Shown here piece by piece: positions 34,526-43,952 of a stretch of DNA of 64,000 nt. The notes under the pieces are model-generated. The model was not told where the DNA came from. It worked only from the letters and a program-made list of their open reading frames with translations, and ran no database searches. The DNA is from Microthrixaceae bacterium (GTDB lineage: Bacteria; Actinomycetota; Acidimicrobiia; Acidimicrobiales; Microtrichaceae), in NCBI GenBank assembly GCA_020637215.1, contig JACJWI010000007.1:1-64000 (forward strand), read 5' to 3'. Positions within the stretch are counted from its first letter, which is position 1. Every line of letters begins with the position of its first letter. The translations under genes were made by a program, and so were the position numbers.

Positions 34526-34694
34526 CGAACTTGTCGCCCACGGTCGCCCCGGCGACCCAACAGCTACAACAACGGACCACGCCAGCGAACTTGTCGCCCA
34601 CGGTCAACCCGGCGACCCAACAGCTACAACAACGGGCAGCGCCGACGAACTTGTCGCCCACGGTCAACCCGGCGACCTACCAGCTACAACAACG
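34526..34694. repeat. Family A hairpin array A4 (3 units, 60-bp period)
   Basis: Units at 34526-34574, 34586-34634 and 34646-34694, nearly identical to one another. They begin CGAACTTGTCGCCCACGGTC and end AGCTACAACAACG. The outer stem is weakened on both sides (TTGTCGC against GCTACAA), while an inner GTC/GAC pair remains. It lies between the convergent VOC and SpoU genes (stops at 34503 and 34706). Confidence 0.9.
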
Positions 34695-34705
34695 GGCGGC
34701 AGGGG

Positions 34706-35407
34706 TCAGGGCCCGTGCGCTCGGACCCAGGCGTGCATGGCGATGCCCGATGCCACCCCGGCGTTGATCGAGCGGGTCGAGCCGAACATCGGGATCTCCC
34801 GGACCTGGTCGCAGATCCCGACAGCCTCGGCCGATAGACCCGCCCCCTCCTGTCCGAACAGCAGCAGCGACCGCCGGGGCAGCGGCTCGTCGTCGAGCGG
34901 GCGGGAGCCGACGGGGTGGTCGTCGCCCAGGTTGTCGATGCCGACCACCACCAGATCGAGCGCCCGGCAGCGCTGCGCCAGCTCCCCCACCGTGGCGTGG
35001 TGCTGGACGTGGACGTAGCGGTCGGTGACCATGGCCCCCCGACGGTTCCAGCGCCGGCGGCCGACGATGTGCACGCCCGCCGCCCCGAAGGCGTTGGCGT
35101 TGCGGACCACGGTCCCGATGTTGAGGTCGTGGCGCCAGTTCTCGATGGCGACGTGGAAGTCGTGGCGGCGGGTGTCGAGGTCGGCGACGATCGCCTCGAC
35201 GCTCCAGTAGCGGTAGCGGTCGACGACGTTGCGCCGGTCGCCCTCGGCGAGGAGCTGCGGATCGAGGCGGTCGTCGTCGGGCCACGGAATCGGGTGCGGG
35301 CCGACCCCGACCTCCGGGAGATCCGGGTCCCCCGGGCCGCGGCCGCCGGCGCGATCAGCAGCGCGGTCTCCGGCGCGGTCTCTCCCGTCGCCGGGCCTGC
35401 CCGCCAT
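34706..35407 (-). CDS. TrmH/SpoU-family RNA 2'-O-methyltransferase
   Basis: 233 residues from ATG 35407. SPOUT fold using AdoMet; motif 1 is NWRHDLNIGTVVRNANAFGA (NxG and R), motif 2 is LLLFGQEGAGLS, and motif 3 is IPMFGSTRSINAGVASGIAM (the usual SLNVSVA reads SINAGVA). The first 45 residues are a Gly/Asp/Arg-rich extension. It methylates a ribose in tRNA or rRNA; which position cannot be told. Its 5' end faces the cbiX-like gene. Confidence 0.92.
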   Translation of the reverse strand: MAGRPGDGRDRAGDRAADRAGGRGPGDPDLPEVGVGPHPIPWPDDDRLDPQLLAEGDRRNVVDRYRYWSVEAIVADLDTRRHDFHVAIENWRHDLNIGTVVRNANAFGAAGVHIVGRRRWNRRGAMVTDRYVHVQHHATVGELAQRCRALDLVVVGIDNLGDDHPVGSRPLDDEPLPRRSLLLFGQEGAGLSAEAVGICDQVREIPMFGSTRSINAGVASGIAMHAWVRAHGP

Positions 35408-35449
35408 GTCGCCGTTGTCGACCACGACGACGGACCGTACCGTGGCGCG

Positions 35450-35827
35450 GTGGCCCGACCCGAAGCCGATCACCGCCCGGACGCCGTGACCCTGCTGGTC
35501 GCCCACGGCAGCCGCAACGCCCGGGCCACCGCGGACCACACCGCTCTGTGCAACGCCGTGGCCGACGAGTCGGGCCGCACCGTCCGACCGGCGTTCCTCG
35601 AGATCAGCGAACCGTCGATCGGTGACGCCGTCGACGCCGCCGTGCGCGACGGGGCCCGGGTCGTCACCGTGGTCCCGCTGTTCGTCCACGCCGGCAACCA
35701 CGTCGAGGTCGACATCCCCGGGATCGTCGACGCGGCACGGCTCCGCCACTCCGACGTCGACATCGACCTTCGGCCACATCTGGGGGCGACACCGGACTTC
35801 GTGCGGATGGTCGCCGATCAGCTCTGA
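35450..35827 (+). CDS. SirB/CbiX-type sirohydrochlorin chelatase-like protein
   Basis: 125 residues from GTG 35450, the size of single-domain CbiX-short proteins. The hallmark TLLVAHGSRN carries the metal-ligand His. A second conserved block is TVVPLFVHAGNHVEVDIP with the second His. It would insert cobalt, nickel or iron into sirohydrochlorin, or be a related small chelatase. No tetrapyrrole genes are adjacent. Confidence 0.88.
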   Translation: MARPEADHRPDAVTLLVAHGSRNARATADHTALCNAVADESGRTVRPAFLEISEPSIGDAVDAAVRDGARVVTVVPLFVHAGNHVEVDIPGIVDAARLRHSDVDIDLRPHLGATPDFVRMVADQL

Positions 35828-35868
35828 CCCACCGGTCCACTCCGATGCGCCCGCCGAACCCGGGCGGT

Positions 35869-36633
35869 CTACAGCGGGACGCCCAGGCGGGCGGCGGCCC
35901 GCTGGAAGTCGGCGATCTCGCCGTTCTGCTGCGTGACGATCCGTGTGGCCAGGTCCCGCACCCGGGGGTCGGAGGCGTGCTCGGCTGCGTACTCGGCCAT
36001 GTGGACCCCGCCCCGGTGGTGGTCGATCATCATCGGGATGAACAGGGCGTCGACCTGGCTGCCGGTGGCGTCCTCGAGCTGTTGGATCGACGCCTCGGTC
36101 TGCATGCCGGGCATCTCCGACGGCGCCGACGCCATGTCCATCCACTTCATGGCGGTGCGGTCGTCGGAGAACGGCCACTGGCCCCAGTCCTCGAGCAGCG
36201 CCTCCATGTAGCCCACCTCGTAGCTCTGGAAGGTCAGGATCTCGCGGGCGAAGGCCCGGATGTCGGGGTCCTGGGCGGTCTCGGCGACGATCGACGCGAT
36301 CTCGACGGCCTGCTGGTGATGGGTGGTCATGTCCTGCATGAACCCGACGTCGACCGAGTCCGCGCCGGGTGTGGTGGCCCGCTGGTAGACGAGCACCCCG
36401 GCGACGCCGACCAGGACCGCGAGCACCGCGACCAGCGCGACGACGACCCGACCGGACGGGCCTCCGCCGCCGGCGCCCGGATCCAGGATCTGGTGATCGA
36501 CCGTGTCGGGATCGACGGTTCCGGGATCGACGGTTCCGGGATCGACGGTTCCGGGATCGACCGAGCCAGGACCCGTGTCGTCGGGGCCGAGCATCCGGAT
36601 CGGGACCGCGTCCGCGGGCAGGTCGTCGGGCAC
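35869..36633 (-). CDS. DUF305 family protein, membrane-anchored
   Basis: 254 residues from GTG 36633. The cytoplasmic N-terminus contains a VDPGT pentapeptide repeat encoded by a 15-bp tandem repeat. One transmembrane helix follows (VVVALVAVLAVLVGVAGVLV). The exported part is a ferritin-like DUF305 four-helix domain with Met/His-rich ligand stretches MQDMTTHHQQAVEIA and MMIDHHRGGVHMAEYA. The family is linked to copper or other metal handling at the cell surface; the metal here is unknown. Confidence 0.88.
   Translation of the reverse strand: MPDDLPADAVPIRMLGPDDTGPGSVDPGTVDPGTVDPGTVDPDTVDHQILDPGAGGGGPSGRVVVALVAVLAVLVGVAGVLVYQRATTPGADSVDVGFMQDMTTHHQQAVEIASIVAETAQDPDIRAFAREILTFQSYEVGYMEALLEDWGQWPFSDDRTAMKWMDMASAPSEMPGMQTEASIQQLEDATGSQVDALFIPMMIDHHRGGVHMAEYAAEHASDPRVRDLATRIVTQQNGEIADFQRAAARLGVPL
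36511..36555. repeat. 15-bp coding tandem repeat, three exact copies
   Basis: ATCGACGGTTCCGGG occurs at 36511-36525, 36526-36540 and 36541-36555, with degenerate copies on each side. It encodes the VDPGT spacer just inside the transmembrane helix of the DUF305 protein. Copy number probably varies between strains. Confidence 0.9.
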
Positions 36634-36766
36634 CGACCCAGGGTAGCCAGCACCTGAAGGCCACCCCCGGGTCACCCGACACAGCGCAGCGAATCCTGAG
36701 AAGGCGGGCAGCGGCCCGGACCGGAACCGTCGGAGGGGACCGACCGCCCGGTACGTTGGGCGGACC

Positions 36767-37429
36767 ATGGCTCGCACCCGAACCTCCCCCGGCCGGGCCG
36801 GCCTCGGCATCGTCGCCACCGCGTCGCTGGTCGTGATCGCGCTCGGACTGCTCGCCCTGGTCGTGGTGGGCCTGCTGAACGTCTGGAACCCGTTCGGCAC
36901 CACGACCGTCGACCGATCGGGCCCCGCGGTCCTCGACCGCATCCGCACGCTCGAGGAGTTCACGGCGGCCGAGGCGAACTTCACCCAGGACGTCGACCTG
37001 GAGAACGACAACTTCCTGCCCGGGTTCATCAAGGGCGAACGGGTCACCGCGATCGTGACCGGCAACGTGCGGGCGACGGTCGACTTCGGCGACCTGGGCC
37101 CCAACTCGGTGAAGGTGTCCAACGACGGCACCAGCATCCAGCTCACCCTGCCCGAACCGCAGCTGACCGACCCGGAGATCGACGTCGGGTCGGCCCGCAT
37201 CGTGAGCCGGGACCGTGGGATCGTCGACCGGATCGCGGACGTGTTCGAGTCCAACCCGATCGACGACGGGCCCGTCTACCGCGCGGCGGAGAAGAAGCTG
37301 CAGGCGGCCGCCCGGAACTCCGACGTGCTCGAACAGGCCCGGACCAACACCGAGCAGTGGCTGCGCACCTTCCTGGGCGCCGCCGGGTTCGACGAGATCA
37401 CGATCAACTGGGCCGAGTCCCCGAACTGA
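36767..37429 (+). CDS. DUF4230 family membrane-anchored protein
   Basis: 220 residues, with an N-terminal transmembrane helix (GIVATASLVVIALGLLALVV). The DUF4230 region has LEEFTAAEANFTQDVDLEND, then ERVTAIVTGNVRATVDFGDL and SIQLTLPEPQLTDPEID, and ends FLGAAGFDEITINW. Function of the family is unknown. It sits 16 bp before the ABC ATPase gene, and that coupling suggests it works with the transporter, for example as an extracytoplasmic partner. Confidence 0.85.
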   Translation: MARTRTSPGRAGLGIVATASLVVIALGLLALVVVGLLNVWNPFGTTTVDRSGPAVLDRIRTLEEFTAAEANFTQDVDLENDNFLPGFIKGERVTAIVTGNVRATVDFGDLGPNSVKVSNDGTSIQLTLPEPQLTDPEIDVGSARIVSRDRGIVDRIADVFESNPIDDGPVYRAAEKKLQAAARNSDVLEQARTNTEQWLRTFLGAAGFDEITINWAESPN

Positions 37430-37445
37430 CCCGCAGGAGAGCTCC

Positions 37446-38237
37446 GTGACCTCCCCCGACCTGCCCCCGGCCGCGCCCACCGCGCCCGTGCCGCCCGCGC
37501 CCGCCGCCACGATCGCGTGGGCGGCCCAGGTGATCGGCGCCACCAAGGTGTACGGCGTCGGCGAGGCCGAGGTGCGCGCCCTCGACGGCGTCACCGTCGG
37601 CTTCGAACCCGGCCGCTTCACCGCCATCATGGGCCCGTCGGGCTCCGGCAAGTCGACGCTGATGCAGTGCGCCGCCGGGCTCGACCGGCTCACCGCCGGA
37701 CAGGCGTTCATCGGCGACGTCGACATCACCCGCCTGACCGAGAAGCAGCTGACCCTGCTGCGCCGGGACCGGGTCGGGTTCGTTTTCCAGCAGTTCAACC
37801 TGCTGCCCACCCTCACCGCCCGCGAGAACATCACCTTCCCCCTCGACCTGGCCGGCCGCTCCCCCGACCCGGCGTGGATGGACCAGGTGGTGGCGACCGT
37901 CGGGCTGGGCGACCGCCTGGATCACAAGCCGTCGGAGCTGTCCGGCGGCCAGCAGCAGCGCGTGGCGGTGGCCCGCGCCCTGGTCGAGCGGCCGCAGATC
38001 ATCTTCGCCGACGAGCCGACCGGCAACCTCGACTCCCGGTCCTCGGCCGAGATCCTCACCTTCATGGCCCGGGCCGTCGCCGAGCAGGCCCAGACGGTGG
38101 TGATGGTGACCCACGACCCGGTCGCCGCGTCGTACGCCGGGCGCATCCTGTTCCTGGCCGACGGACGCATCGTCGACGAGCTGCTGGCCCCCACCCGGGA
38201 GTCGATCCTGGCCCGCATGGGCGCCCTGGGCATCTGA
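37446..38237 (+). CDS. ABC transporter ATP-binding protein, LolD/MacB type
   Basis: 263 residues from GTG 37446 with an AGGAG site upstream. A Pro/Ala-rich leader of about 25 residues is followed by the nucleotide-binding domain: Walker A GPSGSGKST, Q-loop VFQQFNLLPTLTARENI, signature LSGGQQQR, Walker B IIFADEPTGNLDS, and H-loop MVTHDPV. It pairs with the FtsX-type permease encoded 14 bp downstream. This class powers lipoprotein or peptide export or mechanotransmission rather than import. Confidence 0.95.
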   Translation: MTSPDLPPAAPTAPVPPAPAATIAWAAQVIGATKVYGVGEAEVRALDGVTVGFEPGRFTAIMGPSGSGKSTLMQCAAGLDRLTAGQAFIGDVDITRLTEKQLTLLRRDRVGFVFQQFNLLPTLTARENITFPLDLAGRSPDPAWMDQVVATVGLGDRLDHKPSELSGGQQQRVAVARALVERPQIIFADEPTGNLDSRSSAEILTFMARAVAEQAQTVVMVTHDPVAASYAGRILFLADGRIVDELLAPTRESILARMGALGI

Positions 38238-38251
38238 GGCGCGCTCCGACC

Positions 38252-40825
38252 GTGCTGCGCTACGCCCTCACCAACCTCCGGGCCAACCTCACCCGGTTGA
38301 TCTCGACCGCGCTGGCCGTGATCATCGGCATCGGGTTCCTGGCCGCCGGGCTGATGCTCACCGACGCCATGCGCGCGGCGCTGACCGGCACCGTCGACCT
38401 CGAGTACGCGCGGGTCGACCTGGTCGTCGAACCGGCCGGCGCGATCGAGGGAGGACCGGCGTCGGTCCCCGGATCGGTGCTCGACGCGGTCCGCGCCACC
38501 GACGGGGTCGCCGCCGCGGCCGGCGAGCTCACCGGGCCGGTCAACCTGCTGGGACGCAACGACGAGTCGCTGACCTCCCGCGCCCAGGGTCGGTCCTGGA
38601 TCGACGACGACGAGCTCGATCCGCTGTCGATCGAGTCCGGCCGAGCGCCGCGATCGGCCACCGGCAGCACGACCGACGGCGACGGCGACGTCGAGGTCGC
38701 CGTCGACCGCGGCACCGCCGAGGACCAGGACCTGGAGGTCGGCTCCCACGTCCGGCTCGCGACCCCGTCCGGACCGGTCGCCGCCACCGTCGTCGGAGTC
38801 ACGAACCTGGGCGGCCAGGACGCCCTCGACGACGGCGGCACGTTCTCCTTCGCGCCGACCGACGCCACCCGGCTGCTCGCCCCCGGCACCGGGGGCTGGA
38901 CCCGCATCCTGGTGGCGACCGACGAGGGCCGCACCCGGGCCGTCGCCGACACGCTGCGCGAGGACCTGCCACGGTCGGTCGAGGTGCAGGACGGGGACCG
39001 GTTCCGCAGCGACCAACGAGCGATGAGCGCCGGCCTGGTCGACCTGCTGCGGCCGCTGCTGCAGGGCTTCGCCTACCTGGCCATGTTCGTGGCCGCGTTC
39101 GTCATCTTCAACACGTTCTCGGTGGTGGTCACCCAGCGGTTCCGCGAGCTCGCGCTGATCCGCGCCGTCGGCGGCACCCCGGCGCAGGTCCGTCGGTCGC
39201 TGCTGTTCGAGGGGGCGGTCATCGGGGCGGTGTCGAGCGCCATCGGCATCGTGTTCGGCATGGGGTTGGCGTTCGCGGTCCAGGCGATCCTGGGGGCCTT
39301 CGACATCCGACTGCCGGGCGCCGGGCTGTCGGTGCGGCCCTGGACGATCGTGCTGTGCCTGACGGTCGGCACGGTGGTGACCGTGCTGTCGGTGTTCGTC
39401 CCCGCGTTCCGCGCCGGGCGCACCAAGCCGGTCGAAGCGATGCGCGACGCGGCGGTCGACCACTCCGGCACCTCGACGGTGCGCGCCGTCATCGGCGGCT
39501 CGGCCCTGGCGCTGGGCCTTGCGCTGCTGCTCGGGGTCCGCCTGGTGGGTCTCACCTCGTGGCTCCTTCCGCCGGGAGCGCTCCTGCTGTTCGTCGGTGT
39601 GCTGGTCGGCGGTCCGCTGGTGGCGCGCCTGTTCGCCGGTGCCCTGCGGGTGCCGGCCCGCCGCCTGGGCCTGACCGCACGGCTGGCGGTCGACAACACG
39701 GTGCGCAACCCTCGCCGCACCGCGACGACGGCCAACGCCCTGGTGATCGGGCTGTTCCTGGTCACCGTGGTCACCGTGTCGGGCGACGCCCTCAAGCGGT
39801 TCACGGTGGAGAAGATCGACGAGCTGTCGGCCTCGGACTACATCGTCGCCGCCGGAGCGAACGGCATCTCGCCCGAGCTGGTCGCAAAGGTCCAGGGCAC
39901 CGACGGCGTGGCGGCCGGGGCGCCGATCCGCCAGACCGTCGTGCTCGACTCGTCGGGACGGATGGTGTTCCTCTCCGGCGCCGACATCGACCTGTTGCGA
40001 CGCTCCACCGGGCTGGCCGCCGAGGACGGGTCGATCGACGCCGTCGCCGACGGGACCGGAGCGGCGGTCCCCGCGCTGGCGGGAGCGTCCGGCGGCGGAG
40101 CCGGTCCCGGGGAGGACCGCTCGATGGCCCCGCTGCCCACCCGGACGGGCTCGACGATGGAGCTGGTGGCCGCGGACGGGACCACCGTCGGGGTCCCCGT
40201 CGTGGCCACCCTGAAGCCCGAGCTCGACACCCTCCTGCTGCAGGTCGTCGTCTCCGACGAGCGCTTCACCGAGCTCGCGGGTGACCAGCCGGTGTCCATG
40301 ATCTACGTGCGCGTCGACCCGGGACAGGCCGACGCGGTGGGACGGCGGCTCAACCGACTCGTCGCCGGCCACACCGGCGTCGAGGTCCAACCCGGCAACT
40401 TCCTCGGTCAGCTCGTCGGGCAGGTGTTCGACTTCCTGATCAACACCGTCAACGCGCTGCTGGGGATGAGCGTGATCATCGCCCTGGTCGGCATCGTCAA
40501 CACCCTCACCCTGTCGATCATCGAACGGCGACGGGAGCTCGGCATGGTCCGGGCGCTGGGGATGACCCGTCAGCAGGTCGGACGCATGGTGCGGGCCGAG
40601 GCCGTGCTGATCGGCACGCTGGGCACGCTCATCGGCGTCGGCTCCGGTCTGCTGCTCGGCTGGGTGCTGATCGGCAGCCTCAGCGCGGAGATCGCCCTGG
40701 AGGTGAACTGGGCGCGGATCACGCTGGTGGTCCTGCTCGGGGTGGCGGCCGGGGTCGTCGCATCGATCCTGCCGGCCCGACGGGCGACCCGCGTCGAGAT
40801 GGTCGAGGCGATGGCCGCCACCTAG
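38252..40825 (+). CDS. FtsX/MacB-type ABC transporter permease
   Basis: 857 residues from GTG 38252, the length of the double-FtsX permeases of Gram-positives. TM1 is at the extreme N-terminus (TALAVIIGIGFLAAGLML), then a large extracellular domain (about 40-255), a first FtsX core (TFSVVVTQRFRELALIRAVG), a second membrane half with NPRRTATTANALVIG, a second extracellular domain (about 520-710) and a final FtsX core (LTLSIIERRRELGMVRALGM). Together with the ATPase and DUF4230 protein it forms one operon. Substrate unknown. Confidence 0.93.
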   Translation: MLRYALTNLRANLTRLISTALAVIIGIGFLAAGLMLTDAMRAALTGTVDLEYARVDLVVEPAGAIEGGPASVPGSVLDAVRATDGVAAAAGELTGPVNLLGRNDESLTSRAQGRSWIDDDELDPLSIESGRAPRSATGSTTDGDGDVEVAVDRGTAEDQDLEVGSHVRLATPSGPVAATVVGVTNLGGQDALDDGGTFSFAPTDATRLLAPGTGGWTRILVATDEGRTRAVADTLREDLPRSVEVQDGDRFRSDQRAMSAGLVDLLRPLLQGFAYLAMFVAAFVIFNTFSVVVTQRFRELALIRAVGGTPAQVRRSLLFEGAVIGAVSSAIGIVFGMGLAFAVQAILGAFDIRLPGAGLSVRPWTIVLCLTVGTVVTVLSVFVPAFRAGRTKPVEAMRDAAVDHSGTSTVRAVIGGSALALGLALLLGVRLVGLTSWLLPPGALLLFVGVLVGGPLVARLFAGALRVPARRLGLTARLAVDNTVRNPRRTATTANALVIGLFLVTVVTVSGDALKRFTVEKIDELSASDYIVAAGANGISPELVAKVQGTDGVAAGAPIRQTVVLDSSGRMVFLSGADIDLLRRSTGLAAEDGSIDAVADGTGAAVPALAGASGGGAGPGEDRSMAPLPTRTGSTMELVAADGTTVGVPVVATLKPELDTLLLQVVVSDERFTELAGDQPVSMIYVRVDPGQADAVGRRLNRLVAGHTGVEVQPGNFLGQLVGQVFDFLINTVNALLGMSVIIALVGIVNTLTLSIIERRRELGMVRALGMTRQQVGRMVRAEAVLIGTLGTLIGVGSGLLLGWVLIGSLSAEIALEVNWARITLVVLLGVAAGVVASILPARRATRVEMVEAMAAT

Positions 40826-40884
40826 GTCTCACAGCTCCGCCGCCCCGAACCGCGGCACCGGGACCCGACGGGACCGGGGCCCGC

Positions 40885-42522
40885 TCAGAGCGCCCGGTAG
40901 GCCGCGACGGCGTCCTCGACGTAGTCGAAGACGTGCTGCGGTCCGATCCGCTCGATCAGACCGTCGCGCTCGAGCTCGTGGCGGACGTGGGGCTCCAGGC
41001 CGCACAGCACCAACGTCACGCCCCGATCGGCCAGCTCCCCGTGGAGCCTGCCGAGCACCTCCGACGCGGTCAGGTCGACGTCGTCGACCGCGATCGCCAG
41101 CACGCAGAGCCATCGCAGCGGGGGCCGGGCGGCGTCGACCATCTCCAGGATCTCGTCGGCGATGTGGGTGGCATTCGCGTAGTAGAGGTTCGAGCTCGGG
41201 AACACCGCGGCCAGGCCGGGGACGATCTGGTGGTCGTGTTCGAGTCGGCTCATCCGCCATCGATCGCGGTCGCGGCCGAGTGCCCGCACGTTGGGTCGGT
41301 AGCTGTGGCGGAGGTGCACGACGACCGACAGACCCATGGCGAAGAGGATCCCGGGGCCGACGCCGGCGGCGATCACCGTCACGGCCGTCGCGATGACGAC
41401 GGCGCCCTCGACCCGACGACGGTGGAAGACGTCGACGATGGCGGGCAGGTCGATCAGGCGGATGGCGATCATCGCCACGACCGCGGCCAGCACCGCGACG
41501 GGCAGGTCGGTGAGCACCGGACCGGCGACCAGCAGCACCACGACGGTGACCGCCGCGGCGACGAGCTGCGCGGCCTGGTTGCGTCCGCCCGCTCCGTGCA
41601 TCACCTCGGTTCGGGTCGGGCTGCCGTTGACGACGAAGGTCCCGGTGAAGCCGGCGGCCAGGTTGGCCGCGCCCAGTGCGACCAGGTCCATGTCGGTGTC
41701 GACGCGCTCGCCGTGGCGTCCGGCGTACGCCCGGGCCGTCGCCGAGCTCTGCGCCAACACCACCACGAAGCACATGAGAGCGACCGGCAGCAGCGACGCG
41801 ACCCGGTCGAGGTCCCCGGCCGCGGGCCACGACGGGAGGGGGAGCCCGCCGGTGACGTCGGGGATCGTCGCCACATCGATCGCCCCCGTGGCGCTCGCGG
41901 CGATCCCCGCCACCACGACCAGCAGCGGCCACGGGACCTGTGGCCGCAGCCAACCCCCGACCGCCATCACCGCGATCGACACCGCGGAGAGAGCCACGTC
42001 GGCCGCCACGATCTCGGAGAGGTGACCGACGAGGGCGACGAGGGTCGGAACCGGTCCCGTGGCGGTCACCGGGACGCCGAGCGCGGCGGGGAGCTGGCCG
42101 ACCGCGACCTGGACCCCGACACCGGCGAGGAAGCCGATCAGGAGGGTGCGAGACAGGAAGTCGGAGATGAACCCCAGGCCGGCCAGCCTCGCCACCAGCA
42201 GCATCGCGCCGGTGAGGACCGCCACCATCGCGGCAAGGTGGACGTAGTCGGCGGAGCCGACCGCGGCCAGCGGGGTGAGTCCCGCGGCGAGGATCGCGGC
42301 GGTGGTCGAATCCGCGCCGACCACGAGGTGTCGCGAGGAGCACAGGACCACGAACACCGTCGCCGGGATGATCATCGTGTAGAGGCCGGTCACGATCGGC
42401 ATGCCGGCGATGTGGGCGTAGCCGATCACCCCGGGCACCGCGACCGCGGCCACCGTGATCCCCGCGACCACCTCCCGGCCCGGGTGGTCGTGCACGTCGA
42501 CCGAGCGCAGCACCGCGCTCAC
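40885..42522 (-). CDS. SulP-family anion transporter with STAS domain
   Basis: 545 residues from GTG 42522. The SulP membrane core has AVPGVIGYAHIAGMPIVTGL, VGADSTTAAILAAGL and AAGFTGTFVVNGSPTRTEV, and about 10-14 helices. The cytoplasmic STAS domain (about 420-540) contains SNLYYANATHIADEI and LCVLAIAVDDVDLTASEVLG. SulP proteins carry sulfate, bicarbonate or dicarboxylates with protons or sodium; selectivity cannot be read. Divergent from the C69 peptidase gene. Confidence 0.93.
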   Translation of the reverse strand: MSAVLRSVDVHDHPGREVVAGITVAAVAVPGVIGYAHIAGMPIVTGLYTMIIPATVFVVLCSSRHLVVGADSTTAAILAAGLTPLAAVGSADYVHLAAMVAVLTGAMLLVARLAGLGFISDFLSRTLLIGFLAGVGVQVAVGQLPAALGVPVTATGPVPTLVALVGHLSEIVAADVALSAVSIAVMAVGGWLRPQVPWPLLVVVAGIAASATGAIDVATIPDVTGGLPLPSWPAAGDLDRVASLLPVALMCFVVVLAQSSATARAYAGRHGERVDTDMDLVALGAANLAAGFTGTFVVNGSPTRTEVMHGAGGRNQAAQLVAAAVTVVVLLVAGPVLTDLPVAVLAAVVAMIAIRLIDLPAIVDVFHRRRVEGAVVIATAVTVIAAGVGPGILFAMGLSVVVHLRHSYRPNVRALGRDRDRWRMSRLEHDHQIVPGLAAVFPSSNLYYANATHIADEILEMVDAARPPLRWLCVLAIAVDDVDLTASEVLGRLHGELADRGVTLVLCGLEPHVRHELERDGLIERIGPQHVFDYVEDAVAAYRAL

Positions 42523-42566
42523 CTTCTCACGTCGGCACGGTCGGACGAGGCGTAGGGTCGGTGGTG

Positions 42567-43952
42567 ATGTGCGACACGATGGTCACCGTCACCGACGAGG
42601 GCGTCCTGTTCGCCAAGAACAGCGACCGCGACGCCAACGAGGCGCAGCTGCTCGAGTGGATCCCGGCGCGCGACCACGTCCGGACCGACTCGGCGGACCC
42701 GACGGACTCCGAGGTGACGGTGCGCTGCACCTGGATCGACATCGCGCAGGTGGCCCACACCCACGCCGTGCTGCTGTCGCGGCCCTGGTGGATGTTCGGC
42801 GCCGAGATGGGGGCCAACGAGCACGGCGTGGTCATCGGCAACGAGGCGGTGTTCACCCGGGAGCTCTCCCGTCGCGCCGGACGGGTCGGGTCCCGACGCC
42901 CCGAGGCCGAACCCGGCCTGCTCGGCATGGACCTGCTGCGCCTCGCGCTGGAGCGGGCGACCAACGCGACCGACGCCGTCGAGGTGATCGTGACCCTGCT
43001 GGAACGCCACGGCCAGGCCGGCTCGTGCAGTCGGGCGCACCCGAACTTCACCTACGACAACAGCTTCATCGTCGCCGATCCGCACGGAGCGATCGTGGTA
43101 GAGACCGCCGGTCGCCACCACGCCACCGAGGAGGTCCGCTCCGGCGGACGCAGCATCTCCAACGGGTTGACGATCCCCGGCTTCGCGGCCGCCCACGCCG
43201 ACGCGCGCTGCGCTCCCGGGTGGCGTCGTGCGCGCGCGGCGCGCCGCACCCAGGCCGCGGCGGCAGCGGCGGGCGGCGGCCACAGCGACGCGGTGGCCGA
43301 CCTGATGGCGGCGCTGCGCGACCACGGGCCCGACGGCCTGCCCCGCTACTCGCCGGTCAACGGGGCACTCGACGCTCCGTGCGCCCACATCGGCGGTCTG
43401 GTCACCTCGACCCAGACGACGGCGTCGTGGGTCGCCGACCTCCGCGGCGCCGCCCCGGGCCCCGACGCGACCCCGGCCCGGCACTGGGTGACCGCCACCG
43501 CGGCGCCGTGCACCTCGATCTTCGTGCCGGTGCGGGTCGACGAGCCCGCAGAGCTGGGGCCGGCACCCGATGACCGCTTCGACGCGGCCACCCGCTGGTG
43601 GCGCCACGAGGTGCTCCACCGGGCGACCATGTGCGACCCGCAGTCGCTGCTGCCCCGCTACACCGCCGAGCGCGACGTCGTCGAAGCGGCGTGGCGGGCC
43701 GACCCTCCCTCCACCGACGAGGCGATGCGAGCTGCCGAGGGGCTCGAGGCCCGCTGGACCGAGGACGTGGTCGGGGCCACCCAACCCGACCGGCGACCCC
43801 GCTGGGTGCGCCGCCAGTGGACGAAGCTCGATCGGGACGCGGGGGTTCCCGTCGTCGACGTGCACGGCTCGGGGCGCTACCGGCCCGCGCTGGAGAGCAT
43901 CCGCGCCGTCGCCCCGCTGGGATCGTCCGACGCGCTGCGCCGCGGAGCGTGA
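42567..43952 (+). CDS. Peptidase C69/secernin-like N-terminal-nucleophile hydrolase
   Basis: 461 residues. ATG 42567 yields MCDTMVTVTDEGVLFAKNSD; removal of Met would expose Cys2 as the catalytic N-terminal nucleophile. NSDRDANEAQLLEWIP, ANEHGVVIGNEAVFT and TYDNSFIVADPHGAIVVETA are family blocks. The upstream in-frame GTG 42561 would bury the Cys and is therefore rejected. The family includes dipeptidases and secernins, probably cleaving small peptides or amides. The stop overlaps the start of the amine oxidase gene. Confidence 0.88.
   Translation: MCDTMVTVTDEGVLFAKNSDRDANEAQLLEWIPARDHVRTDSADPTDSEVTVRCTWIDIAQVAHTHAVLLSRPWWMFGAEMGANEHGVVIGNEAVFTRELSRRAGRVGSRRPEAEPGLLGMDLLRLALERATNATDAVEVIVTLLERHGQAGSCSRAHPNFTYDNSFIVADPHGAIVVETAGRHHATEEVRSGGRSISNGLTIPGFAAAHADARCAPGWRRARAARRTQAAAAAAGGGHSDAVADLMAALRDHGPDGLPRYSPVNGALDAPCAHIGGLVTSTQTTASWVADLRGAAPGPDATPARHWVTATAAPCTSIFVPVRVDEPAELGPAPDDRFDAATRWWRHEVLHRATMCDPQSLLPRYTAERDVVEAAWRADPPSTDEAMRAAEGLEARWTEDVVGATQPDRRPRWVRRQWTKLDRDAGVPVVDVHGSGRYRPALESIRAVAPLGSSDALRRGA

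Noticed and set aside
34513..34767. Protein made of 20-residue repeats read through array A4 (and similar open frames in A1, A2 and A5)
   Set aside because: The 60-bp period is a multiple of three, so any open frame repeats. No ribosome-binding site or constant start exists, and the peptide differs between arrays; conservation follows the stem.
36490..36570. Slipped or artefactual repeat in the DUF305 gene
   Set aside because: The 15-bp unit keeps the frame and encodes VDPGT in a linker, so it is a normal coding minisatellite.
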